From NCBI GenBank assembly GCA_020073005.1, contig JAIQFX010000054.1, positions 1 to 35,875 on the forward strand: a stretch of 35,875 nucleotides of DNA, written 5' to 3'. The notes under the pieces are model-generated. The model was given only the letters and a program-made list of their open reading frames with translations, was not told where the DNA came from and ran no database searches. Positions 8,716 to 16,193 of this stretch are shown here, piece after piece. This DNA is from Terriglobia bacterium. Its GTDB lineage: Bacteria; Acidobacteriota; Vicinamibacteria; Vicinamibacterales; CAVVIG01. The position numbers and the translations under genes were made by a program. Every line of letters starts with the position of its first letter. The stretch's first letter is position 1.

Positions 8716-9144
8716 ATGGAAACCACCAACATCGTCCCCGCGCTCATTCTCAATGCCCGGACGGAAGCGATCGTGGCGAGCGCCGTGGAAGTCGCGGCGA
8801 CGCGCGCGTCCCGGCGCCGCGGGCTGCTCGGCCGCGACGCGTTCGACGCGTGCGCGGCCCTGATCCTGTCGCCTTGCTGGACGATTCACACGGCGTTCAT
8901 GCGTTTTCCGATCGACGTCGCGTTCGTCGGCCGCGACGGCCGCGTCGTGCAGGTCGCGGAGGACCTGCCGCCGTGGCGCGTGGCCGCGGCGCCGTCGGCG
9001 TCGGTGGTGATCGAGCTGGCGGCCGGTGTGTTGCGCGCGCGCGACGTGAAGGTCGGCGATCAGCTCTACCTGTCCACGCCGGCCGGGAGACGGCTCGGTC
9101 CCCTCTGTGATCCTGGTGATGCTCGTGCGAAAATGATCGCGTGA
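8716..9144 (+). CDS. DUF192 family protein
   Basis: This 142-residue protein matches the DUF192/UPF0127 family: SRRRGLLGRDAFDACAALIL, then WTIHTAFMRFPIDVAFV, then RVVQVAEDLPPWRVA and the C-terminal VIELAAGVLRARDVKVGDQL. The family forms a small beta-rich domain, often exported, with no established activity. This member lacks an obvious signal peptide; the N-terminus is only mildly hydrophobic. DUF192 genes recur beside Tad genes in several phyla, which fits this position. The start lies directly after the heptamer array; no strong Shine-Dalgarno is seen beyond GAGAG. The stop overlaps the next GTG start as GTGA. Confidence 0.85.
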   Translation: METTNIVPALILNARTEAIVASAVEVAATRASRRRGLLGRDAFDACAALILSPCWTIHTAFMRFPIDVAFVGRDGRVVQVAEDLPPWRVAAAPSASVVIELAAGVLRARDVKVGDQLYLSTPAGRRLGPLCDPGDARAKMIA

Positions 9145-11282
9145 AGCCCGCCCGGTTCGTTGCGCTCTTCGTCGGTGCCGGCCTCGGCGCGGCGGTGGTG
9201 TCGGCGGGGCAGCTCACCGAGCGCCCGTTGATCCGCGCGCTGGCGCATCCGGCGATCGAGTACTACACGCGGCCGACGCATGATCTCGTCGCCGAGCTGA
9301 AGAGTCGCATCGAAGACGGGACCGCGCAGATCCCTTTCGACGAATCCACCGGATACCTGCGGCCCGTGCTCGACGCGCTGCATCTGCCGGTCGAGTCGCA
9401 GATGCTCGTGATGTCGAAGACGGGCGTGCAGGGCCTGTACACCGGGCCGTCCAATCCGCGCGCGATCTACTTCAACGACGCCGTCACGGTCGGCTACATC
9501 AAAGGCGCGCCGCTCCTCGAGTTCGCCGTCGAGGATCCGGAGCAGGGCGTCATCTTCTACACGCTCGATCAGAAACCGCAGCAGCGTCCGGTCATCGAGC
9601 GCAAGCCGGCGTGCCTCAGTTGCCACCAGGTCTACAGCACGCTGCACGTGCCGGGCATGCTGACGCGCAGCGTGTTCATGGCGCCGGACGGCCTGCCGCT
9701 CTCGCAATTCGGCAGCTACGACGCCGACGATCGGACGCCGTTCCGGCGGCGATGGGGCGGGTGGTACGTCACGGGCACGCACGGCGCAATGCGGCACATC
9801 GGGAACGCCGTCGTGACGGACAGAGAGAAGCGCGACGTCACCGTCTCCGACAGCACGCTGCATCCGATCTCTCTCGAAGCCACGTTCGACGGCCGCGGCT
9901 ACCTGTCCACGCACAGCGACATCGTCGCGCTGATGGTGTTCGCGCACCAGAGCCACATGACGAACCTGATCACGCGCATCGGGTGGGAAGCCAGGATCGC
10001 GGCGGCCGCGGCGCCCGATCATCGCGCGGACCTGTCGACCGGATCGTTGCGCGATGGCGTCATCGAGCTCGTCGACTACCTGTTCTTTGTCGACGAGGAT
10101 CCGCTGGCCGCTCCGGTCAGAGGGACGTCGGGCTTCGCCGAAACATTCGCCGCGCAAGGTCCTGCGGACAGCCGCGGCCGATCGCTGCGGCAGTTCGATC
10201 TCGAGCGGCGGCTGCTGAAGTATCCCTGCAGCTACATGATTTACTCTGCCGCGTTTCGCGCGTTGCCCGCCGCCGTGCGCATGGCGATCTACGGTCGCAT
10301 GGGCGACGTCCTCTCGGGCCGTGACCCGAATCCGAAGTACGCGCGGCTCTCCGGCGCCGACCGCCGCGCCATCGTCGAGATCCTGCGCGAGACGGTTCCC
10401 GATCTGCCGAACCGCTTCTCGGCGGCGACCGATGGCGCGCAAGTGAACGACAGTCTGTCATCGCGCGCCTTGCGTGTCCTGCGCGATGCGCTCGACAAAG
10501 AAGATCGCTGGATCAAAGTGCATGCGGCCGAAGCGCTGCTGGCCGTCGGTCGGCCCGACGGGGTCCTGCGCGCCTTCGAGAGCGAGCTGACGTCGAAGGG
10601 CGCGGAAGCGAAGTATCGCATCGGCATCTGGCGCGTCCTGGCGCAGTCCACGAGCGAGCACGAACGTGAGCAGTGGGTCGGAAAGATCCTCACGGCGTTT
10701 CTCGACACCGACGGCCCGGATCGCCTGCACGCCGCGGAAACGCTCGCCAAGCTCGGATATCACGCACGCGGTCGAGAGGCTGACGCCTTCGAGATCGTCG
10801 CGCGAACACGACGCGGCTCGCTCGCCGTCGACGCGCAATGGGTGCTGGTCAACAGCGGCCCAGGCAACAACGTCAACGGCGAGATGCGGCTGGCCGAGTT
10901 GCTGGATTCGGACGATGACGGCACGCGAGACGATGCGGCGTACGCGATCCGGCATCTCCCGAAGCTGTCTTCGGCGGCGTGGGAGAAATTGGCCGCCGCA
11001 GCAAAGAGGGAGCCGGCCCACTCCGGCGTGCGCGCGAACCTGATGAGCGCGGCATTCCTCCACGCGCCGCCTGGAGAAAATGCCCAGAAGGCGTCCTTCA
11101 AGGCCGAGCTCGTGAAATACGCACAGTCGGGAACGACCGACGAGAAGTTCGAAGCGTGCGCGGTGCTGGGACAGGCGGGGGAGTCCGATGTCCTGCCGCT
11201 GCTCGCCGGCCTGCTGGAAAGCCACGACCCTGACGTCCGCGTGGGCGCCGCGCAGGCGATCCTGCGCATCGGCCGACCCTAA
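9141..11282 (+). CDS. Secreted monohaem CxxCH protein with C-terminal HEAT repeats
   Basis: The 713-residue protein starts with GTG 9141, four bases into the DUF192 stop, and has an N-terminal export segment (RFVALFVGAGLGAAVVSAG). A single c-type haem site, CLSCH, is at residues 158-162 within a roughly 350-residue domain. That domain also contains RRRWGGWYVTGTHGAMRHIG, a stretch I associate with acidobacterial and planctomycetal cytochrome-like hypotheticals. Residues 440-713 hold degenerate HEAT repeats, for example WIKVHAAEALLAVG, DRLHAAETLAKLG and DPDVRVGAAQAILRIG. It probably acts in the periplasm as a redox or haem-binding protein with a protein-interaction arm. The link to the pilus is positional only. 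A monohaem peroxidase or thiosulphate enzyme cannot be excluded, but no second haem motif is seen. Confidence 0.75.
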   Translation: MKPARFVALFVGAGLGAAVVSAGQLTERPLIRALAHPAIEYYTRPTHDLVAELKSRIEDGTAQIPFDESTGYLRPVLDALHLPVESQMLVMSKTGVQGLYTGPSNPRAIYFNDAVTVGYIKGAPLLEFAVEDPEQGVIFYTLDQKPQQRPVIERKPACLSCHQVYSTLHVPGMLTRSVFMAPDGLPLSQFGSYDADDRTPFRRRWGGWYVTGTHGAMRHIGNAVVTDREKRDVTVSDSTLHPISLEATFDGRGYLSTHSDIVALMVFAHQSHMTNLITRIGWEARIAAAAAPDHRADLSTGSLRDGVIELVDYLFFVDEDPLAAPVRGTSGFAETFAAQGPADSRGRSLRQFDLERRLLKYPCSYMIYSAAFRALPAAVRMAIYGRMGDVLSGRDPNPKYARLSGADRRAIVEILRETVPDLPNRFSAATDGAQVNDSLSSRALRVLRDALDKEDRWIKVHAAEALLAVGRPDGVLRAFESELTSKGAEAKYRIGIWRVLAQSTSEHEREQWVGKILTAFLDTDGPDRLHAAETLAKLGYHARGREADAFEIVARTRRGSLAVDAQWVLVNSGPGNNVNGEMRLAELLDSDDDGTRDDAAYAIRHLPKLSSAAWEKLAAAAKREPAHSGVRANLMSAAFLHAPPGENAQKASFKAELVKYAQSGTTDEKFEACAVLGQAGESDVLPLLAGLLESHDPDVRVGAAQAILRIGRP

Positions 11283-11306
11283 CCTTATATATACAGGCCA
11301 CGTGGC

Positions 11307-11324
11307 GTCCGCCTTCAGGCGGAC
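11307..11324. repeat. Short perfect palindrome (7-bp stem, TTCA loop)
   Basis: GTCCGCC-ttca-GGCGGAC forms a perfect hairpin 25 bases after the stop of the HEAT protein. No T-run follows on either strand. The antisense reading of this area gives the peptide VRLKADAT, which I recall as a frequent spurious translation in acidobacterial genomes, so this may be one copy of a dispersed palindromic repeat. It could also act as a weak terminator. Confidence 0.5.
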
Positions 11325-11445
11325 TTCGGCTGGCCGATGGTGAATCCTTCGGCCGCCGGCAGGCGTCCATGTAGTGACCGCGCGCTTTCCGGTATCATTG
11401 TGCTTCGCGGCGGGAACTCGGCGGATACCTATTGGAGGGGAGTGT

Positions 11446-11994
11446 ATGAAACGTATTGTTCTGATGCTCGGGGTCCTGGCGTTGTCGGCCAGCGCCTTCG
11501 CGCAGACACCGGCGGAGACCATCGAACGCGCGCTGATGGCGGCGCCACGCAACATGAAGGAAGGCGCGATGGTCATCAAGTTCAAGGCTGACGGTACCTA
11601 CGACACCTTGAAGCCGGGCACGAACCGCATGGTGTGCTACGACCGCTCGGGCATGCCCGGAGAGCAGCCGTTCTCGGTCCAGTGCACGAGCGTCGCCAAC
11701 ATCCCGCGCGTCGCGCAGAACCTGAAGTTCGAAGCGATCGCCGACAAAGCCGCGCGCCAGGCGGCGCTTGACGCCGCGGAGAAGAACGGCACCCGCGCGA
11801 AGCCCGAGTACGGCTCCGTGTGGCTCACGATGAACGCGCCTGACAAGGAACACGCGACGCGCATTCACACGACGATCGCCGTGCCTGGCGCGACGACGGC
11901 GTCGACGGGCATCCCCGACAACAACAAGCAGGGCGGCGTGTGGATCATGAACGCGGGCACGAGCACCGCGCATCTCATGACGCCTGGCAGCTAA
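11446..11994 (+). CDS. Small secreted protein of unknown function
   Basis: The start at ATG 11446 is set by TTGGAGGGG eight bases upstream and by the clear signal peptide (KRIVLMLGVLALSASAFAQ, cleavage after AFAQ). A longer frame from 11374 would hide both. The mature part is about 163 residues with no family I recognise. It holds MVIKFKADGTYDTLKPGTNR, a region with two Cys residues (MVCYDRSG and VQCTS), a helical Ala/Lys segment (AARQAALDAAEKNG) and a Gly/Thr-rich end. The two Cys could form a periplasmic disulphide. It has its own 163-base upstream gap, so it is probably expressed separately from the Tad operon. Confidence 0.75.
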   Translation: MKRIVLMLGVLALSASAFAQTPAETIERALMAAPRNMKEGAMVIKFKADGTYDTLKPGTNRMVCYDRSGMPGEQPFSVQCTSVANIPRVAQNLKFEAIADKAARQAALDAAEKNGTRAKPEYGSVWLTMNAPDKEHATRIHTTIAVPGATTASTGIPDNNKQGGVWIMNAGTSTAHLMTPGS

Positions 11995-12010
11995 ACGTTC
12001 TTACCTCGGA

Positions 12011-12043
12011 GGCGACGGGATCCGCGGCCTGGATCCTGTCGCC
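12011..12043. terminator. Stem-loop between secreted protein and lipoprotein genes
   Basis: A 13-bp stem (GGCGACGGGATCC pairing with GGATCCTGTCGCC, one G-T pair) with a 7-base loop lies 16 bases after the stop of the preceding gene. It lacks a T-run, so it is a hairpin of possible terminator or RNA-stability function rather than a textbook intrinsic terminator. Confidence 0.45.
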
Positions 12044-12072
12044 CTCTGAGATTCACCTGCCTCGAGATCATC

Positions 12073-12879
12073 GTGACCAATCCCAGACCGACAGTCTTGT
12101 GCGCCATCGCTGCGTTGATCCTGCTGGCCGCGTGTTCGAGTAAGCCGGCCCCGACGGCGGCCGTCGCTTCGGATCGGAGATCGCCGGCCGCAGCAGCGGC
12201 GGCGACGCCGGCTGCTGCCTCGGCGAGCGATGCGCCAGCCGCCGGGCAAACGGTGACCGGCACCGTGCTCGAGACGATGGACGCGTCGAACTACACCTAC
12301 GTCCGGGTCAAGGCAGGTTCCCGGGAGCTGTGGGCTGCGGCAAGCCAGTTCAAGGTGGCGGCCGGCGACAAGGTCGTGATCTCGCTCGAACAGCCGATGG
12401 AGAACTTCCACAGCCAGACGCTGAATCGCGATTTCCCGCTGATCTACTTCGTCCCGCGCATCGCGCCTGAAGGCGCCGCGGCCGCGCCGGCGCTGGCGGT
12501 CGCGCACGCGACGGCCCAGAGCGGTGCAGGCAGCGCGAGCGGCGCGCGACAGGACGCGCCCATGACGCCGGCGCCGGCCAACGCGACGACCGTCGCAGAT
12601 GTCTGGAAGACGCGCCTCGCGCTCGCCGGCAAGAAGGTGACCGTGCACGGCAGGGTCGTGAAGTTCAACGGCGGCATTCTCGGCGTGAACTGGATCCATC
12701 TGCAGGACGGCACCGGGAAGGCCGCGGAGGGATCGAACGACATCACGATTACCAGCGAGACGGATACGAAGGTCGGCGACGTGATCACGGCGACCGGCAT
12801 CGTCGCGATCGACAAGGACCTCGGGTCGGGCTATCAGTACAAGGTGATCATCGAGCACGCCAGCCTCGTGCGCGACTAG
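12073..12879 (+). CDS. Lipoprotein with OB-fold-like domains
   Basis: The GTG-started 268-residue protein has a lipoprotein signal: hydrophobic AIAALILLAAC with the lipobox LAAC, so Cys 21 would be lipidated. An Ala-rich linker follows. The first domain (residues 58-135) reads VTGTVLETMDASNYTYVRV, then ELWAAASQFKVAAGDKVVI and an FHSQTLNRDF segment. A second beta domain (residues 175-265) has KKVTVHGRVVKFNGGILGVN, WIHLQDGTGKAA and VGDVITATGIVAIDKDLGSG. Both resemble OB-fold segments of NrfJ/YgiW-like periplasmic proteins. The function is unknown; no catalytic residues stand out. It is an exported, membrane-anchored binding protein at most. Confidence 0.72.
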   Translation: MTNPRPTVLCAIAALILLAACSSKPAPTAAVASDRRSPAAAAAATPAAASASDAPAAGQTVTGTVLETMDASNYTYVRVKAGSRELWAAASQFKVAAGDKVVISLEQPMENFHSQTLNRDFPLIYFVPRIAPEGAAAAPALAVAHATAQSGAGSASGARQDAPMTPAPANATTVADVWKTRLALAGKKVTVHGRVVKFNGGILGVNWIHLQDGTGKAAEGSNDITITSETDTKVGDVITATGIVAIDKDLGSGYQYKVIIEHASLVRD

Positions 12880-12892
12880 CCGGACGACGCCC

Positions 12893-13810
12893 TCAGTTCT
12901 TCTTCTTCCCGCTTTCTTCCGCGATTCGATCGTCGAGTCCCTTCATCGCGCCAGCCGCCAGCGCGCGGCACGCGCCGGCGTCGATGAACGGGTTGGGGCC
13001 GCCGGGCTGCTCGGCGCGGCGCTTCAGCTTGCCGTCGAGGTCGCCCACGAACGGATGCGCGCCGATCATGATGTCGCACGGCAGCTCCGCGATCCGCGTG
13101 ATGCTGCGGCGAAACGAGTCCACGATCGACGAGTGCGTGGCGTCGCCGGTGAATCGAAAGCCCGGCGCGGACACCGCGGAGACGCTGTCGGCATAGACGA
13201 CGTCGAGGCAGCGCGCGCCTTCGCAGGATCGCCAGGTCCACGTCGTGCCGCCAGGCGTGTGGCCCGGTGTGGCATGCGCGGTGACCGTGACGTTGCCCAC
13301 GCGCAGCACGTCGCCGTCGGCCACACCGTGCACGTTGGCGACCGGCGGAAAGCCGTTGTCGCTGAATGCCACTTGCGGATCGTCAGGGGTCGGCTTGCCC
13401 TGCTCGAGCGCGCGCACGCCCGCGGTCCCGGTCATCACTCTCGCGCCGGTGAAGCGCTGCAGCGCGCTGAGCCCGCCGGCGTGGTCGTAGTGCGTGTGAC
13501 CGTTGAGAATCAGCTTGATGTCCTCGGTCCTGAAGCCGAGCGTCCGGATGCCCGCGTCGATCAGCGGGACCGACTGCGGCAGCGCGCCGTCGACGAGGAT
13601 CAATCCCGCGTCGGACACGATGAGCACCGACGACAGTCCGCCGACGCCGACGTAGTAGGTGTTGCCATACACCTTGAACGGCTCGCGCGGCTGGTTCCAG
13701 TCGGCGCAGCTGTCGCACTTGATCGGCGGATCAGGCTGAATGCGTGTCGGAGCGGATTGGAAGAGCGACACGCTCGACAGGACAAGCAGCACGGCGGCGC
13801 GATCGGTCAT
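12893..13810 (-). CDS. bla: Subclass B3 metallo-beta-lactamase homologue
   Basis: The 305-residue protein carries the zinc-ligand set of subclass B3 MBL enzymes: GHTHYDHAGG (His105, His107, Asp109, His110), HTPGGTTW (His184) and GAHPFVGD (His252). The order and spacing fit B3, as do the N-terminal CDSCADWNQP, FKVYGNTYYVGVGGLSSVLI and the VVYADSVSAVSAPGFRF region. The B3 cysteine pair (196, 201) is present. The N-terminus has a short hydrophobic stretch (AVLLVLSSVSLF), so export is likely. Known B3 enzymes hydrolyse penicillins, cephalosporins and carbapenems, but environmental homologues can have other hydrolase activity, so resistance is not proven. It is the last gene of a minus-strand cluster, 25 bases after the YciI gene. 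Confidence 0.9.
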   Translation of the reverse strand: MTDRAAVLLVLSSVSLFQSAPTRIQPDPPIKCDSCADWNQPREPFKVYGNTYYVGVGGLSSVLIVSDAGLILVDGALPQSVPLIDAGIRTLGFRTEDIKLILNGHTHYDHAGGLSALQRFTGARVMTGTAGVRALEQGKPTPDDPQVAFSDNGFPPVANVHGVADGDVLRVGNVTVTAHATPGHTPGGTTWTWRSCEGARCLDVVYADSVSAVSAPGFRFTGDATHSSIVDSFRRSITRIAELPCDIMIGAHPFVGDLDGKLKRRAEQPGGPNPFIDAGACRALAAGAMKGLDDRIAEESGKKKN

Positions 13811-13835
13811 GGGCCGATAGTATGCCCCGGACAGG

Positions 13836-14180
13836 CTAGCCGTACAAGTCCGTGTTCAACTCCCTGACCGGGCGGACTTCGATGCTGCCCTCGCGCGCCG
13901 GCGGAATCTTCGCCGCGACCTGGATCGCATCGTTCAGATCTCTCGCGTCGACGAGGTAGAAGCCCGCCAGCTGTTCCTTCGTCTCGGCGAACGGACCGTC
14001 GGTGACTGCGAGCTTGCCGTTGCGGATCCGCACCGTCGTCGCCGTATCCACGGGCTGCAGCGCCTCGGCGGCCAGCAGCATCCCGCTTTCTCTCAATCCC
14101 GCGCCGCAGGCCATGCACTCGCTGTCCTGGACGGCGTGCAGCTTCCGCTCCTCGAGATAGACCAGGCACAAGTACTTCAT
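13836..14180 (-). CDS. DGPF/YciI-family protein, ECF42 partner
   Basis: This 114-residue protein has the YciI-like fold signature: MKYLCLVYLEE at the start, the DGPF motif at residues 61-64 within AVTDGPFAETKEQLAGFYLV, and DLNDAIQVAAKIP. DGPF proteins form ferredoxin-like dimers with no proven reaction and are almost always encoded beside ECF42 sigma factors, as here, 18 bases downstream of one. They are thought to be targets of that sigma factor and possibly to sense or process a small molecule. Confidence 0.9.
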   Translation of the reverse strand: MKYLCLVYLEERKLHAVQDSECMACGAGLRESGMLLAAEALQPVDTATTVRIRNGKLAVTDGPFAETKEQLAGFYLVDARDLNDAIQVAAKIPPAREGSIEVRPVRELNTDLYG

Positions 14181-14198
14181 GTCGCGTCTCCCACTGAG

Positions 14199-15446
14199 TC
14201 AGTTGGCCGACAATTCCGCCAGCCGCCGCTCGAGATACCGCCGCTCCGGACCCTGGCGCGCGAGCGCGAGCGCGCGCTCGTACGACACGCGGGCGTCCGC
14301 GGTCCGGCCCAGCAGCCGGCGCAACTCCGCGCGCGCGGCGTGCGCCGGCCGGTACTCGGTCAGATCGCCGCCATCGAGGATCGCGTCGATGATCGACAGT
14401 CCCGCCGCCGGACCGTCGCGCATCGCGACGGCGACCGCGCGATTGAGCGCGATCACCGGCGACGCGTCCAATCGCGACAGCACATCGTAGAGACCGACGA
14501 TCTCGTTCCAGTCGGTCGCGGCCGAGGCCGGCGCTTCGGCGTGCACGGCCGCGATCGCCGCTTGAATCGCGTACGGTCCGGCCGGCGACGACAATGCCCG
14601 CCGCACGAGCCCGACGCCCTCGGCGATCTGTTCCCGGTTCCACAGCGAGCGATCCTGATCCTCGAGCAGGATCAAATCACCCGATGCCGTCGCGCGAGCC
14701 GTGCGCCGCGAGTCGTGCAGCAGCATCAGCGCCAGCAGTCCGATCGCTTCGGGCTCCGGCAGCAGCTCGACGAGCAGCCGTCCCACGCGAATCGCTTCGG
14801 CGGACAGATCGTGCCGCGTCACGGATGCGCCTGATGACGCCGCGTATCCCTCGTTGAACGTGAGGTAGATCACGCGCAGCACGCCGTCGAGCCGGCCGGG
14901 CAGGTCCGTCCGCGCGGGGACCTCGTACGGTATGCGCGCGTCACGAATCTTCGCCTTCGCCCGCACGATGCGCTGCGCCACCGTCGGCGCGCGCGTCAGA
15001 AACGCCTGCGCGATTTCTTCGGTCGTCAAACCGCAGACTTGGCGCAGCGTCAGCGCCACCTGCGCCTCGGCGGCGAGCGCCGGATGACAACACGTGAAGA
15101 TGAGCCGCAGGCGATCGTCTTCCACGCTCTCTTCATCCGCCCACGCCGCCGTGTCCACGACCGCGACGTCCGCGGCGTCACCGGCCTCCTCGAGCGACGA
15201 AAACCGCTTGCGCCGCCGCAGCTTGTCGATCGCCTTGAACCGTCCGGCGGTGACCAGCCAGCCGCGGGGATTCGCCGGCACGCCGTCTCGCGGCCACTGT
15301 TCGAGCGCGGCCATGAAGGCGTCGTGCAGCGCCTCTTCGGCGACGTCGAAGTCGCCCAGCACCCGGATGAGCGTGGCGAGCACGCGGCGGGAGTCAGACT
15401 CGTAGACGGCGTTCACCGTCTCGCGCACCTGATCGGTCGTCGTCAC
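14199..15446 (-). CDS. ECF42-type sigma factor with C-terminal extension
   Basis: At 415 residues this is much longer than a standard ECF sigma factor (about 180). The sigma-2 region is near residues 15-85 (VLATLIRVLGDFDVAEEALH, then WLVTAGRFKAIDKLRRRKRF) and sigma-4 near 125-185 (LTLRQVCGLTTEEIAQAFLT). The rest (about 190-415) is the helical, TPR-like extension of the ECF42 group, which takes the place of an anti-sigma partner; GRLLVELLPEPEAIGLLALM belongs to it. No anti-sigma factor gene is adjacent. The GTG start at 15446 gives MTTTDQVRETVNAVYESDSR. It lies 39 bases after the VOC gene and likely controls the promoter at 15966-15992. Confidence 0.92.
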   Translation of the reverse strand: MTTTDQVRETVNAVYESDSRRVLATLIRVLGDFDVAEEALHDAFMAALEQWPRDGVPANPRGWLVTAGRFKAIDKLRRRKRFSSLEEAGDAADVAVVDTAAWADEESVEDDRLRLIFTCCHPALAAEAQVALTLRQVCGLTTEEIAQAFLTRAPTVAQRIVRAKAKIRDARIPYEVPARTDLPGRLDGVLRVIYLTFNEGYAASSGASVTRHDLSAEAIRVGRLLVELLPEPEAIGLLALMLLHDSRRTARATASGDLILLEDQDRSLWNREQIAEGVGLVRRALSSPAGPYAIQAAIAAVHAEAPASAATDWNEIVGLYDVLSRLDASPVIALNRAVAVAMRDGPAAGLSIIDAILDGGDLTEYRPAHAARAELRRLLGRTADARVSYERALALARQGPERRYLERRLAELSAN

Positions 15447-15485
15447 GACGGCCGATCACATCACCGCCGAGCGGTTCGCGCAAGC

Positions 15486-15896
15486 TCAGGCCGCCTGCTC
15501 GGTGTTGATCATCCACGGGATGCCGAACCGATCGACCGCCATGCCGAAGCCGGGCGACCAGAAGGTCCGCTGGAACGGCATCGTGACCTTACCGTCTTCG
15601 GCCAGCGCGTTGAAGATGCGCTCGGCCTCGGCCTGCGTGGCGACGCTCAGCGACACCTGCATGCCCCGCGGCGGGGCGTAGTGCGGTGACGGCGCGTCGC
15701 AGCCCATCAGGGCTTTGTTGCCGACGACGAGGCGCGCGTGGATCACCTTGTCCTGCCAGTCGGCGGCGACCTGATCCTTCGCGGGCGTTTCGCCGTGCGT
15801 GAGCAGCACGACGATCCGGCCGCCCAGGCACTGCTCGTAGAACCTGAACGCGGTAGCGCACTGCCCGTTGAATTGAAGATGCGTGCTCAGTTCCAT
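15486..15896 (-). CDS. VOC/PhnB-like protein
   Basis: I chose the start at 15896 because AAGGAAGGG sits a few bases upstream; the longer frame to 15959 runs through a hairpin. The 136-residue protein reads MELSTHLQFNGQCATAFRFY, EQCLGGRIVVLLTHGE, ALMGCDAPSPHY and a C-terminal FWSPGFGMAVDRFGIPWMIN, the PhnB-like branch of the VOC superfamily. VOC proteins bind metals or small molecules through paired beta-alpha units. PhnB-like genes are common companions of ECF42/DGPF clusters. It is the first gene behind the predicted ECF42 promoter. Confidence 0.87.
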   Translation of the reverse strand: MELSTHLQFNGQCATAFRFYEQCLGGRIVVLLTHGETPAKDQVAADWQDKVIHARLVVGNKALMGCDAPSPHYAPPRGMQVSLSVATQAEAERIFNALAEDGKVTMPFQRTFWSPGFGMAVDRFGIPWMINTEQAA

Positions 15897-15923
15897 GGCG
15901 TCCCTTCCTTTATTAATAGCCTT

Positions 15924-15946
15924 GCCGGCCGAGTCAGTCGGCCGGC
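15924..15946 (-). promoter_or_regulatory. Perfect 9-bp leader hairpin upstream of the VOC gene
   Basis: GCCGGCCGA and TCGGCCGGC are perfect inverted arms with a 5-base loop. The element lies between the predicted promoter and the ribosome binding site of the VOC gene, so it would be in the 5' leader. No T-run follows. It could stabilise the transcript or bind a regulator. Confidence 0.5.
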
Positions 15947-15965
15947 TCGTGGGCCTCATCCATAG

Positions 15966-15992
15966 GTCGAACGGCGGGGCGCCGGATCGACA
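15966..15992 (-). promoter_or_regulatory. Candidate ECF42-type promoter
   Basis: On the minus strand TGTCGA (15992-15987) is followed by 17 bases and CGAC (15969-15966). This agrees with the -35 TGTCGA and -10 CGA/TC elements reported for ECF42 promoters, from my memory of that group. The position, about 70-95 bases ahead of the VOC start, suits a promoter for the VOC-sigma-YciI-MBL genes and thus autoregulation. Confidence 0.6.
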
Positions 15993-16153
15993 GGCGGCGC
16001 GGTCACTCTTGTAAGGCCGGACCTCAAGCTGTCATTGAACTGCGGGGCAGGGGCCGCCGACTCGTGAGCGGCTTCGCGATCTCGTTACCAAGGAATGGTT
16101 TGCGTGCACTGGATCGGCGGCACGCCGGGCATACTCATTGCTGTCCTTTCGGA

Positions 16154-16175
16154 GTGCGTAAAGCGTAAGACGCAC
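16154..16175 (+). promoter_or_regulatory. Short inverted repeat ahead of the Ig-repeat gene
   Basis: GTGCGT and ACGCAC flank a 10-base loop, 18 bases before the start of the large secreted protein. It is probably in the 5' leader. With a 6-bp stem it may be chance. Confidence 0.25.
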
Positions 16176-16193
16176 ACAGTTTGGGGGGTGAGC

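Noticed and set aside
9066-11585. Minus-strand frames antisense to the haem-HEAT gene
   Set aside because: No recognisable motif; the plus-strand protein has a signal peptide, haem motif and HEAT repeats.
13055-15689. Plus-strand frames over the ECF42 operon
   Set aside because: Shadows of four well-supported minus-strand genes.
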